Source: Leptospiraceae bacterium
Lineage (GTDB): Bacteria > Spirochaetota > Leptospiria > Leptospirales > Leptospiraceae
Direction: 5' to 3'
NCBI GenBank assembly: GCA_017996175.1
Contig: JAGOHK010000022.1
Span: forward strand, 1 to 52,123
Length of the DNA: 52,123 bases
Shown: positions 41,769 to 50,598 of the stretch, one piece after another
Numbering within the stretch: position 1 is the stretch's first letter
Layout of the letters: each line of letters begins with the position of its first letter
Notes under the pieces: model-generated
Told to the model about the DNA's origin: nothing
Databases searched by the model: none
Seen by the model: only the letters and a program-made list of their open reading frames with translations
Translations under genes and position numbers: made by a program

Positions 41769-41795
41769 AATAGAAGGGATAAAATCCCTTCTATT
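41769..41795. terminator. Bidirectional terminator between hpf and the nitrilase fusion gene
   Basis: AATAGAAGGGAT-AAA-ATCCCTTCTATT forms a perfect 12-pair stem with a three-base loop. It is flanked by an A-rich run on the left (41765-41769), which is a T-run on the minus strand. It sits between two convergent genes and overlaps the last base of the minus-strand stop. Confidence 0.8.
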
Positions 41796-43381
41796 CAAAG
41801 TTTATTAAACCAATTAATCTTATATAAATCATGTCTTCTAGATTTTAAATTTCTTACGCTGCCTTGTGTTTTTAATTGTTTTAGTAAGTCCAAATCCAAA
41901 TCTACTACTAGAGTCATCTCTGTGTTAGGCGTTGCCTCGGCGGCTATCGCATCGTGCGAAAACGAAAAATCAGATGGTGTGAATACTGCTGATTGTGCGT
42001 ATTGGATATCCATATTTTCTACGTCCGGTAAATTCCCTACACTTCCAGAAATTACAACATAACATTCGTTTTCGATTGCTCTAGCCTGCGCACAATGTCT
42101 AACTCGTAGATAGGCATTTTTCGTATCAGTAGAAAATGGAACAAATAAAATATCCATTTCTTGTTCTGCTAAAATTCGGGGCAACTCAGGAAACTCCACA
42201 TCAAAACAAATTAGAATGCCAATCTTACCAACATCGGTTTCAAAAATTTTCAGTTTATCGCCACCATGTACTCCCCAATAATTTTCTTCGTCGGGGGTAA
42301 CATGGATTTTATACTGCTCTTCCCATGTCCCATCTCTTCTTAAAAGATAAGAGACATTGTACAAATATTCATCTGTGTATACAGGCATACTTCCTGAAAT
42401 AATATTGATATTGTAAGAAACTGCAAAGTGAAGCATCTCGGCTCTAATTTTTTCAGTATAGTCTGCGAGCGAACGAATAGCATCCGACGGGCTGAGTTTA
42501 TTATACTTTGCCATAAGCGGAACATTGAAAAATTCTGGAAATAGCACAAAATCAGCCTTATACCCTGCCACAGCATCAACGAAAAATTCTATTTGTTTTA
42601 AAAAAGCTTCGAAGGAATCGACAGATCGCATTTGCCATTGTACAACTCCAACGCGGATAATAGACTTTTTCCCACCGATTAATTTTTCATTTTCTTCGTA
42701 ATAGATATTAATCCATTCTAAGAGAGTCGCGTAAGTCTTAGAGTCCTTGTCTTCAGGAAAATAATTCGTCATGATCTTTCGAACGTGAAATCCATTTGCC
42801 AATTGAAAACTCAATACGGGATCAAAAAGTTCTTTGTCCTTGACGTTAGTTATATATTCCTGTGGAGACATTTCGTTAAAATGATTTTTATAACCAGGAA
42901 TCCTTCCGCCAATAATGATTCTTCGTAAATTTAGATTTCTGCAAAGTTCTTTTCTTGCATCATATAAACGCCTACCCAGCCTTAGCCCCTGATAAGAAGG
43001 ATGAACGAAAATATCCACCCCGTAGAGAGTGTCACCATCTGGATCATGATTTAATAAATATCCATGGGATGTAATTTGATCGTAAGTATGTTTATCTCCA
43101 AAGTTAGAATATCTTACAATCATACTTACCACAGCAGCGACTAACTTTCCGTTATCCTCAATACAAAACTGTCCTTCTGGAAATCTCTCTAGTTGCGAAA
43201 TAAATTCTTCTTTTTTCCAAGTTCCACCTGCATTTGAATAAACAGCATCCATAATGTTTCTGATATCTTCGTAATCAGAAGAACGAGTATTTCTTAATTT
43301 TAATTTTAGATTCGGTGGTTTTTTAGCCGGTTTTTGGATAGGTTGTTTCCCAGTTTTTTTTTCTGTATTTTTCTTTTTCAT
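41795..43381 (-). CDS. GNAT acetyltransferase-nitrilase fusion protein
   Basis: A 528-residue two-domain protein. Residues ~25-220 are a GNAT domain (acetyl-CoA loop region VHPSYQGLRLGRRLYDARKE). Residues ~250-510 are a carbon-nitrogen hydrolase with the full Glu-Lys-Cys triad: Glu in LFPEFFNVP, Lys in YKIHVTPDEE and Cys in ILICFDVEFPEL. The N-terminus is Lys-rich (MKKKNTEKKTGKQPIQK). This fusion is known in many bacteria (YhcX-like), but its substrate is not. The Met start lies 19 bases downstream of the SDR gene on the same strand. Confidence 0.88.
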   Translation of the reverse strand: MKKKNTEKKTGKQPIQKPAKKPPNLKLKLRNTRSSDYEDIRNIMDAVYSNAGGTWKKEEFISQLERFPEGQFCIEDNGKLVAAVVSMIVRYSNFGDKHTYDQITSHGYLLNHDPDGDTLYGVDIFVHPSYQGLRLGRRLYDARKELCRNLNLRRIIIGGRIPGYKNHFNEMSPQEYITNVKDKELFDPVLSFQLANGFHVRKIMTNYFPEDKDSKTYATLLEWINIYYEENEKLIGGKKSIIRVGVVQWQMRSVDSFEAFLKQIEFFVDAVAGYKADFVLFPEFFNVPLMAKYNKLSPSDAIRSLADYTEKIRAEMLHFAVSYNINIISGSMPVYTDEYLYNVSYLLRRDGTWEEQYKIHVTPDEENYWGVHGGDKLKIFETDVGKIGILICFDVEFPELPRILAEQEMDILFVPFSTDTKNAYLRVRHCAQARAIENECYVVISGSVGNLPDVENMDIQYAQSAVFTPSDFSFSHDAIAAEATPNTEMTLVVDLDLDLLKQLKTQGSVRNLKSRRHDLYKINWFNKL

Positions 43382-43399
43382 TTTTAGTATAGCCTAATA

Positions 43400-44179
43400 T
43401 TATCTTAAATATTCAAAGAATGTATTCATTCCCTGTGGGACCATCCTACTCATAAATTCTGCGGTTTTTGCAATTAACCCCGGAAATACATGGAGATGAT
43501 CTCGTTTGATTCCATAGATTAATTCGCTAATCACTTCTTGTGGTGTAGAAAGTAAAAAGGATGGAATTTGTTTTTTTTCTTTCATTCCATATTGCGGAGA
43601 TTGCATCATTGGAGTATTTGTAAAAAAGGGGTAAATATTCGTTATCCGGATGCGAGTTGACCTCAATTCTTCGTATAACGCTTCTCCGAAAGCCCGGAGT
43701 CCATGTTTGGTAGAAGAATAAGTAGAAAGTCCTGGAGAAGAAATATAAGATGCGACAGATGCAATATTAACGATATGACCGGATTCTCGTTTTAGCATAT
43801 CTGTGAGGAAAAGCTTTGTTAGACGAACAGGAGCCAAGAGGTTAACAGCATATTGTTTCTCCCATTCCTCTTCCGGTGTTGTCATAAATGGACCAATACT
43901 TGCAAGTCCGGCATTGTTAATCAAAAAATCTACTTCCAAATTTTGAGTTTTGATTGTTTCATAGACTTTATTCACACCTTCTTTTGTAGAGAGGTCACTC
44001 GCAAAGGATAAAAGAATTTTACTCCTAGGATTTTCCTTTTTTAAATTAGTAAGAGTTTCTTCCTTTATATCCGTCAGAATAAATTTACTTCCTTCGTTTG
44101 TAAATTGTTTCACCATTTCTTTTCCTAAACCGCCCGTTGCGCCAGTCAGTAAAATAACTCTATCTCGTAAAAAACTCAT
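43400..44179 (-). CDS. Short-chain dehydrogenase/reductase
   Basis: 259 residues from the ATG at 44179, where AGAGG lies about seven bases upstream; the open frame extends 53 codons further but that part has no SDR features. The cofactor motif is TGATGGLGKEM (residues ~12-22), the structural NNAGLAS is near residue 90, catalytic Ser in NIASVASY and Tyr-Lys in YSSTKHG. It oxidises or reduces a small alcohol/ketone with NAD(P)(H). The C-terminal part (RMVPQGMNTFFEYL) is longer than minimal and fits the lipid- or membrane-associated SDRs. Substrate unknown. Confidence 0.88.
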   Translation of the reverse strand: MSFLRDRVILLTGATGGLGKEMVKQFTNEGSKFILTDIKEETLTNLKKENPRSKILLSFASDLSTKEGVNKVYETIKTQNLEVDFLINNAGLASIGPFMTTPEEEWEKQYAVNLLAPVRLTKLFLTDMLKRESGHIVNIASVASYISSPGLSTYSSTKHGLRAFGEALYEELRSTRIRITNIYPFFTNTPMMQSPQYGMKEKKQIPSFLLSTPQEVISELIYGIKRDHLHVFPGLIAKTAEFMSRMVPQGMNTFFEYLR

Positions 44180-44547
44180 ACTCGCCTCTTTGATTAAAAC
44201 TCTTTCTATGAATACAGAAATTCCCGTGCATGACCCTGTCAAGTCGAACTTTTTTATGTGGTTATTTACTGTATACCAATTGGATACAATGACTATATAC
44301 TGGCGATACATCAATATTAGGTTTAAAATTAAGTGCACAGATCAGTGCAAAGATAGGTACAAAGTTTATTAAAAAATTCAAAAGCTACTTTTGAACTTAA
44401 GTTTGCACTTACCCGAGAAGCTATCCTAGGTGTATCGTAAGCATGTAGTAAGTGAAATGTAATATACTTTCCCTTGGCAACAAATGAGGTATCGGTATCT
44501 ATTATTAAAGACAGATGTAAAAAGTGGATTAAGAAAAGTAGTTATAA
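44180..44547. other. Intergenic stretch before the restriction island
   Basis: No gene was recognised in this 368-base gap. It contains the palindrome CCAATTGG (44276-44283) inside GTATACCAATTGGATACAAT, about 95 bases upstream of the SDR start, where a regulator could bind. The remainder is AT-rich, with short repeats of GTGCA/TGCAC near 44334-44359. Confidence 0.4.
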
Positions 44548-45924
44548 ATGACCAATGAACAATTAAAAGATTTAGAGAATAAACTTTGGGACTCGGCGAA
44601 TGCGCTTAGGGCGTATGATGGGATTAAGGCGGCGGATTATGCGGTTCCGGTGGTATGTTTGTTCAGAGTGCAAAGTTTATATAAGAAACTAAACATGATA
44701 TAAATGATATTTTTGTTTATGGTCAGGAGTATATGGGAGAAACCGTTCGTCTTGCCAAGATGAACTTAATGGTAAATAATATTCGTGGGGAGATAACAGA
44801 GGTTAACTCCTACGAGAACGATCCTTACAAGAGTCTTGGAAAATTTGACTTTGTAATGGCAAATCCTCCTTTCAATGTGAAGTCAGTGAAAGAGACCACT
44901 GTTAAAAATGATGAGCGTTTTACTAAGTTTGGACTTCCTAAAAATAAAGGCAAGAATACGGACGATAGTATTACGGATGCAAACTATCTGTGGATTTCTT
45001 TATTTGCCACATCTTTAAATGAAAAGGGAAGAGCTGGTTTTGTAATGGCGAACTCTGCATCCGATGCGGGAAATTCAGAATACGATATACGCAAACAAAT
45101 CGTAAAGATAAAATTCTATTCATAGATGCCAGAAATACGTATCACCAGATTAATCGTGCGCAAAGGGAATGGAAAGAAGAACAAATCCAAAACCTTGCCG
45201 CTATTGTCAGACTCTACCGAGGGGAAATGAGCGTTATCTGGAACTGGTTACTGACTATGCAAAGAATGCAGACGAGTCAATTAAAAAACTTCCTACTTCT
45301 TTTGATGCTTTGCACAAAAGAATAGTAACAAGTCTTACCAATCTAAAACAATATGCTACAAACACAAAATCGAAACTTACCAAAGAAGACCAAAAGAAAT
45401 TAGAAGAATCAGGTCTTATTAAAAAGCTAAACGAAATTACAATTTCTAAATTGGCACTACTCACAAGTTCCCTTCGACTCCGCTCGCCAGGGCTAGGGAA
45501 CGAGAAATATACAAACAAACAACTCTTAGCCTTTGGAGAAACTTTAACCGAATATGTAGCAGCTCTAAAAGAATTAGATACAAATCTCAAAACAAATAAA
45601 GATGCCATTAGCGAATTATGGACAGTAGCCGATAAAGTATTAAAACAAAAAAGCGATAAGTCTTGGACTGATTTGGAATTAAATAATCTGGCAAAAACTT
45701 TAGATGAGTTACAACAAGCCTGGAAATCAGATATTGAACAAGACTATTCTCTCAACGCCGGTCGTTATGTGGGAGTAGAGATTGAAGGAGATGATATGAG
45801 TCAGGAGGAATTTAATTCTCTTTTGAAAGTTAAGTCTTCTGAATTCGAAAAATTGAATTCTGTTTCCGCTTCCATTGAAAAGAATATTTTGGTTGGTTTG
45901 AAGGAATTGGTGAAGGGTAAATGA
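44548..45924 (+). pseudogene. hsdM: Type I restriction-modification methylase HsdM, decayed
   Basis: Three frames carry pieces of one HsdM. The N-terminus (MTNEQLKDLENKLWDSANAL, 44548-~44651) runs to YAVPVV and then jumps to the SAM-motif region GMFVQSAKFI (44652 on), so roughly 150 or more residues are missing. A TAA at 44682-44684 interrupts ...FI*ETKHD. The catalytic NPPF motif is kept (ANPPFNVK, near 44860). A second deletion removes the segment between SEYDIRKQI and [10 protein letters not shown] and changes frame (~45101), and a further one-base-type shift occurs near 45222 ([12 protein letters not shown]). The last part to 45924 is the HsdM C-terminal helices. No active methylase is expected. 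Confidence 0.85.
45468..45502. repeat. Short palindromic repeat inside the hsdM remnant
   Basis: GTTCCCTTCGACTCCGCTC at 45468-45486 and GGGAACG at 45496-45502 frame a small hairpin (GTTCCC/GGGAAC). The block is GC-rich against its surroundings and reads in frame as SSLRLRSPGLGNE. It resembles the widespread TTCGACTCCGCTC repeats of other bacteria. It is a second case of such a repeat in coding sequence in this window. Confidence 0.55.
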
Positions 45925-45939
45925 TGGAAGGATTGCCTG

Positions 45940-46227
45940 ATGGAACTCGATAACGACATTCAAAAACTTTATGCTAATATTGCCCTGCAAATCAAGCAGG
46001 CTAAGACTAAAATTGCTATTACGGCTAATTCTGAATTAGCCCTATTGTATTGTAATGTGGGTAAATCAATACAGGAATTTGTTTTACAAGGAAATCGTGC
46101 TGCCTATGGAAAAGAAATTAAAGTAGCTCAATATCTAACTGAGTTACCTTCGAAGGAGTGGTTTGCCGATAAACTACATAGGGCTATAGAAATTGCAAAG
46201 ATGAGTAGGGAAGTTGACAATGGCTAA
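45940..46227 (+). pseudogene. YhcG/DUF1016-type nuclease, internally deleted
   Basis: A 95-residue frame joins the two ends of a protein normally about 330-380 residues long. The first ~60 residues (AITANSELALLYCNVGKSIQ and GNRAAYGKEI) are the DUF1016 N-terminal domain. The last ~35 (KVAQYLTELPSKEWFADKLHRAIE) match the family's C-terminal end. The PD-(D/E)XK nuclease domain between them is gone, in frame. The start ATG at 45940 and the frame are intact, so a small protein could still be made. It sits between the hsdM and rhuM remnants, a normal place for YhcG genes in type I loci. Confidence 0.7.
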
Positions 46228-47240
46228 AAAACCAAAACAACCAGTGCCAAATAATAGTTTTACAGAAATCCTGCTATACACCACTCCAAGCGGGAAAGTA
46301 AAAGTAGAAATTTTTCTTAGAGATGAAAACATTTGGCTGACCCAGGAAAAAATTGCCCTGCTCTTTGGAGTTGATCGAACTGTAGTTACAAAGCACCTTA
46401 AAAATATTTTCGAAACGAAAGAATTAATAGAAGATTCAGTATGTGCAAAAATTGCACATACTGCCGAAGACGGGAAAACCTATAAAACTAAATTCTATAA
46501 TCTAGACGCTATAATCTCGGTTGGGTATCGAGTCAATTCTGCTCAGGCAACTCAATTTCGGATTTGGGCAACTGAACGCTTAAAAGAATACATCATCAAA
46601 GGTTTTACGATGGATGATGAGTGCCTGAAAAATCCTGAAAACATTTTTGGAAAAGATTATTTTGAAGAGCAACTTGCGCGTATCCGTGATATTCGTTCTA
46701 GTGAGAGAAGATTCTATCAGAAGATAACGGATATATACTCCCAGTGTAGTGCTGATTACGATACTAATAGTGATATAACGAAGACATTTTTTGCAACTGT
46801 CCAGAACAAACTTCATTGGGCAATCACCCGTCAAACGGCTGCTGAAATTATCCACACTCGTGCAGATAGCCAAAAAGAAAATATGGGATTAACGACTTGG
46901 AAGAATGCACCGAAAGGAGCTATCCGAAAAACAGATGTCAGCATTGCTAAAAATTATAGAGCTAACTGGACTTAACAGAATTGTATCCATGTATTTGGAT
47001 TATGCCGAATTACAGGCTAATAATCGTAAGCTTATGTATATGAAAGATTGGATTACAAAACTAGATGCATTTTTGCAATTCAATGAACAAGAAATTCTTA
47101 CCGATGCCGGAAAAGTTACAGCAGAAATTGCAAAAACTTTTGCCGAGAATGAATATGAAAAATACCGAGTCATTCAAGACAGGTTGTATGAAAGTGATTT
47201 CGATAAAGAAATAAAAAAGATGGCGACTAATGAAAAATAA
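46214..47240 (+). pseudogene. RhuM-family protein, frameshifted
   Basis: The RhuM sequence is nearly complete but split. From 46214 one frame runs LRDENIWLTQEKIALLFGVD, VGYRVNSAQATQFRIWATER and GLTTWKNAPKGAIRKTDVS to IAKNY (about 46963), then changes frame and continues as LNRIVSMYLDYAELQANNRK and AEIAKTFAENEYEKYRVIQD to 47240. A few codons between IAKNY and LNRIV also appear lost. RhuM genes are common inside type I restriction-modification loci, but their role is unclear. The frame changes probably prevent a full-length product. Confidence 0.8.
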
Positions 47241-47251
47241 AACCTCAGTGG

Positions 47252-47304
47252 CTCTCGGTGTGCTCTGTGAGAGAAAAGAAAGGTAGCACAGAGTTCACGG
47301 AGAG
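47252..47304. repeat. Short inverted repeat between rhuM and hsdR remnants
   Basis: CTCTCGGTGTGCTCTGTG (47252-47269) and the reverse complement of CACAGAGTTCACGGAGAG (47287-47304) agree at 15 of 18 positions. It resembles the common CTCTGTG.../...CACAGAG palindromic repeats of bacterial intergenic DNA. It fills most of the 75-base gap. Confidence 0.5.
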
Positions 47305-47315
47305 ATGAGGATTTT

Positions 47316-47909
47316 ATGGCTTACCTACGCGATGACCTGTCCTTACTTGGAAGATCAAGTCTCAAAGAAGTAATTTTAAAAGACAAATTGAAAAATGTAT
47401 TAGTTAAGTTAAACAAGCATTTGCCGGAGTCGTGTATTGATTATGCGATTTCGGAAGTTATGAAAAGTAGGGCGACTTTGACTCCGGTGATGGCAAACAA
47501 AGAAGTCTATGAACTCATAAAGAGTGGCGTTCAGGTAAGTTATAAAAATAAACAGGGCAGAGAAGAAAACGACTATGTTCGGATAATTGACTTTAGCCCT
47601 AAGAATGAAAATGAATTTTTGATTGTATCCCAACTCAGTATTGAATACCAACAAACACAAAATATTACACGTAGACCAGATTTACTTTTTTATGTGAATG
47701 GTTTACCGCTTGTAATGATTGAATTTAAAAATGTGTTAGTCGCATTGTGGTATAAAGAAAAAGCCACACAAGAAAAAGTAAAACGCGAAATCCAAGTAGT
47801 TCTCGGTCATTACTTACCAGAGCCAAGTTATGATCGGTTGACTTTTTCTCAAAAAGTAGATATAACCTTCCAACATTTCTACGAACTAGCGCAAATGGGA
47901 TTGGCTTAG
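47316..47909 (+). pseudogene. hsdR: Type I restriction endonuclease HsdR, internally deleted
   Basis: A 197-residue open frame joins the two ends of HsdR, normally ~900-1100 residues. Residues 1-~140 are the N-terminal nuclease part (ITRRPDLLFYVNGLPLVMIE with the D-x-(n)-E-x-K-type site ending IEFKN). The frame then passes directly to the C-terminal end (EKVKREIQVVLGHYLPEPSY and [16 protein letters not shown]). Both helicase domains are missing. Unlike hsdM, no stop or shift was found, so a nuclease-domain-only protein could be translated. With no intact HsdM and no HsdS in view it is more likely a relic. Confidence 0.8.
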
Positions 47910-47946
47910 GGACGTAAGAAAAAAACATTGTAAGAAGAGGTTTTCC

Positions 47947-48894
47947 ATGTTTGAAAAAAAATCCATCAGGTTAAATAAATTTATCAGTGAAAGTGGAATC
48001 TGTTCTAGAAGAGAGGCGGATACTTATATAGAGAATGGGAATGTCTCCATCAATGGAAAACGAGCGAAAATTGGAGATATTGTTTTACCGAGAGATCGGG
48101 TTGTGGTAAATGGACTAGTGTTAGAGCCACGAAAAAAAGATTCTACAATTATTCTTGCTTACAATAAACCGGTGGGAGTAGTTAGTACCACAGAGGATAC
48201 TACCAAAGACAATATCTTAGAACATGTAAAACACTCGGAGCGGATATTCCCGATTGGTCGCTTGGACAAGGATTCGCAAGGACTTATTTTTCTTACGAAT
48301 AATGGAGACATTGTAAATAAAATCCTTCGCGCAGGAAACAACCACGAAAAAGAATATTTGGTAACGGTGGATAAACCAATCACAGATGAATTTATTTTGG
48401 CAATGGGAAACGGAGTTCCGATCCTCGGGCAAGTTACAAAAAAATGTTTTATCAAAAAAGAATCTTCTTTTGTATTTCGGATTATTTTAATTCAAGGACT
48501 CAATCGACAAATCAGACGTATGTGCGAATACTTTGGATATGGCATTACAAAACTCGAGCGTATTCGAATAATGAATATTAGCCTCAAAGGAATTCCACTT
48601 GGTGATTGGAGAGAGCTAAACGAACAGGAAATTACTGGAATTGCAAAGTTGATAGAAACTTCCTCTTCCGAGTCAAAACCAAGTAGGGCAAATCGAAATA
48701 AACCGCATTCGGAAAATTTAGGACAAAAACCAAAGAAAACCGGACCTGCTCCTAGTCGCCATATCATTGCCAAACAAAAAAGTTATGCTGGCAAAGGTCC
48801 AAATCGCTCAACTAAACCGAAACGAAATGATCCACGGCAAACTGGAATAGGAAAAGATGCACCAAGTAGACGAGGGAAAAATAGAAAAAAGTAG
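47947..48894 (+). CDS. rluF: 23S rRNA pseudouridine synthase RluF
   Basis: A 315-residue enzyme making pseudouridine 2604 in 23S rRNA. An S4 RNA-binding domain ([20 protein letters not shown]) is followed by the RsuA/RluB-type catalytic domain with the nucleophile Asp in [39 protein letters not shown] and [14 protein letters not shown] are almost identical to E. coli RluF from memory. The C-terminal ~80 residues are a basic, low-complexity tail ([11 protein letters not shown]...). The high match to a gammaproteobacterial protein, next to a decayed restriction island, suggests acquisition by transfer. It ends two bases from the convergent acyltransferase gene. Confidence 0.9.
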   Translation: MFEKKSIRLNKFISESGICSRREADTYIENGNVSINGKRAKIGDIVLPRDRVVVNGLVLEPRKKDSTIILAYNKPVGVVSTTEDTTKDNILEHVKHSERIFPIGRLDKDSQGLIFLTNNGDIVNKILRAGNNHEKEYLVTVDKPITDEFILAMGNGVPILGQVTKKCFIKKESSFVFRIILIQGLNRQIRRMCEYFGYGITKLERIRIMNISLKGIPLGDWRELNEQEITGIAKLIETSSSESKPSRANRNKPHSENLGQKPKKTGPAPSRHIIAKQKSYAGKGPNRSTKPKRNDPRQTGIGKDAPSRRGKNRKK

Positions 48895-48896
48895 TT

Positions 48897-49991
48897 TTAT
48901 ATTTCTAAGTAGATTTTTTCTAAATCGCTAAAATAGTATTTCAATTGATTGTAATGGAAAAGGTAAGTATTGCGACGACGCATGTCTTTTCCGTTTCGAA
49001 AGTTTGTTACAGTAAGTTTTTCTGTTGCAGTGATTTTTCCGTTAGAATCTTTTTGAATAAATCCAGCTTTGATTGCTTTTTCTAAAAACTTAGTAAAAAG
49101 AGATTCTAAATGTTCGGATAATAGATCTTTTGCGATTAAGTATTGACCTGTTGAATTTATTTTTTCTAAAAACTTTTTTAGTTTTTGAGAAAGGCTTTTT
49201 TCTAAAATTCCTAGTTTTAAATCTTCTCTGAATAATAGATAGGAAAAAAGATTTCCTTGTGTTAAAACATAATTATTCCCAAGTTTGTTTTTTATATCTG
49301 TGGCTAATTCGTATTCGTCTGCATTTTCTGGAAACCTAGAATGTTCTCCAAATCCGATATGGAGCACCGGTTTTGATTCAGTTATAAAATCGTAAGTGAA
49401 ATTAAAGTAATTATAAGATACGTTTGGAATTCGTTTGAAAATTAAATAGGTTCCTCGTTTGATTGGATCCAAATGACCGGTTTCTGAAAATTTCCCTTCT
49501 GGAAATAAGAATAGATTTCTCCCTTTTAAAACTCCTTCCGCCAGTTTATCCCACTGCGAATCTACTAAATCTCTTAGTTCACCTTGTTTCAAAAGTTTTC
49601 TTGCATCATCTCTAAATGCTCTCTTAACTCCAATTCCCCCAACGTACAAGAGTAAAATCTTGATTATCTGTGATTTATCTATTAGCCACAGAATAAATTT
49701 CACAAAACCTTTCGGTTCAAATTCTTTTAGCAAGAAATTTGGCTCAGCTATATCTTGGCGCATTGCAAAACAAAATTTAATTTTTTCCTCTATGAGAGGA
49801 TACACATGAGCTAACGCAACTATATCCTCTTCTTGAACATGGTTTGCTATTAGTATGGTTGGATGGGGAGCTTTGACACTATGTATTTCTGTTCTAAAAT
49901 AAGTATGAACAGAATGTAACATCAGTTTGGTTGTATAGGAAACAATTTTTATAAGGAAACGATAAACGAAAGTCTGTTGAATAGGTTGCAC
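48897..49991 (-). CDS. PlsC-like acyltransferase
   Basis: A 364-residue membrane-associated acyltransferase. The catalytic HX4D motif is NHVQEEDIVA (about residues 50-59), the next block is around VGGIGVKRAFRDD, and the substrate-binding block is FLFPEGKFSETG (about 178-189; family FPEGTRS). It probably acylates lysophosphatidate or a related glycerolipid. The C-terminal ~130 residues (after about residue 230) go beyond the usual PlsC length (~240) and are of unknown function. It is convergent with rluF. Confidence 0.75.
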   Translation of the reverse strand: MQPIQQTFVYRFLIKIVSYTTKLMLHSVHTYFRTEIHSVKAPHPTILIANHVQEEDIVALAHVYPLIEEKIKFCFAMRQDIAEPNFLLKEFEPKGFVKFILWLIDKSQIIKILLLYVGGIGVKRAFRDDARKLLKQGELRDLVDSQWDKLAEGVLKGRNLFLFPEGKFSETGHLDPIKRGTYLIFKRIPNVSYNYFNFTYDFITESKPVLHIGFGEHSRFPENADEYELATDIKNKLGNNYVLTQGNLFSYLLFREDLKLGILEKSLSQKLKKFLEKINSTGQYLIAKDLLSEHLESLFTKFLEKAIKAGFIQKDSNGKITATEKLTVTNFRNGKDMRRRNTYLFHYNQLKYYFSDLEKIYLEI

Positions 49992-50044
49992 AGAAGAGAC
50001 TTTTGTTTATATTTACTTTTTGGCAATCAATAAATTCTACTCAT

Positions 50045-50449
50045 TTACATTGCTGGGGAAGGAACTAAGATTGTAACAATATATAGACTCAGAAATTCCC
50101 TCAGAAGACTATTATATGTAGTTACTCCTATCTCTTTTCCTGATTTTGTTTTTAAAATTCGCATTGCATTATAACATTCAGATTCTTTTTCTATTTCTGC
50201 AATTTCGAATGCATCAAATTTTTTATTTAGTACTTGGTCTAAATTTTTTCTAGTTAATTCTTTTACGAAAAATCCAGAGAGACTGGAGAATGAATTACTT
50301 CCGTAGAAAATTTCTCCCTTTTCATTAGAAATGATTAGGTTTAGATTACTAAATTGGAATAATTTAATGATCGAGGAAATTTCATTTTCCTTTTCTAAGC
50401 TGATTGTTTTTGAGGTTAATTCTAATTCGTCTGTCATTTCTATTGTCAT
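50045..50449 (-). CDS. Small single-PAS-domain protein
   Basis: A 134-residue cytoplasmic protein. Residues ~30-125 look like one PAS domain (FSNLNLIISNEKGEIFYGSN for the first strands, SFSSLSGFFVKELTRKNLDQ for the helical part, RILKTKSGKEIGV for the late strands). There is no output domain, so it may act as an adaptor or sensor for another protein. It is divergent from the SpoIIE-type phosphatase gene (gap 50450-50598), which may be its partner; this is inference. Confidence 0.6.
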   Translation of the reverse strand: MTIEMTDELELTSKTISLEKENEISSIIKLFQFSNLNLIISNEKGEIFYGSNSFSSLSGFFVKELTRKNLDQVLNKKFDAFEIAEIEKESECYNAMRILKTKSGKEIGVTTYNSLLREFLSLYIVTILVPSPAM

Positions 50450-50598
50450 AAGTTTTCCTTTATCATTTACTTTATTATATCTATATCCCTTTTCTGTTAC
50501 TCTTGTATTACAAACTCATAAACAATCCAATATAGTAATTTACCGAGTTGCTAAATAGATGTAATTCTTTTGTAGTAAATTTTAGACTAAATGAAGGA

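Noticed and set aside
43400-44338. Longer start for the SDR enzyme
   Set aside because: The first 53 residues lack SDR features, while the inner ATG is preceded by AGAGG and directly begins the nucleotide-binding fold.
45255-45608. Minus-strand 117-codon frame in the hsdM remnant
   Set aside because: It is opposite the recognisable HsdM C-terminal region, and its composition is that of an antisense frame.
46905-47240. Separate 111-residue gene after the RhuM fragment
   Set aside because: From LNRIV on it is simply the rest of RhuM in another frame; the apparent start is inside the gene.
44548-47909. Intact defence island
   Set aside because: The genes are type I restriction-modification parts, but stops, frameshifts and missing cores, with no hsdS, make an active system very unlikely.
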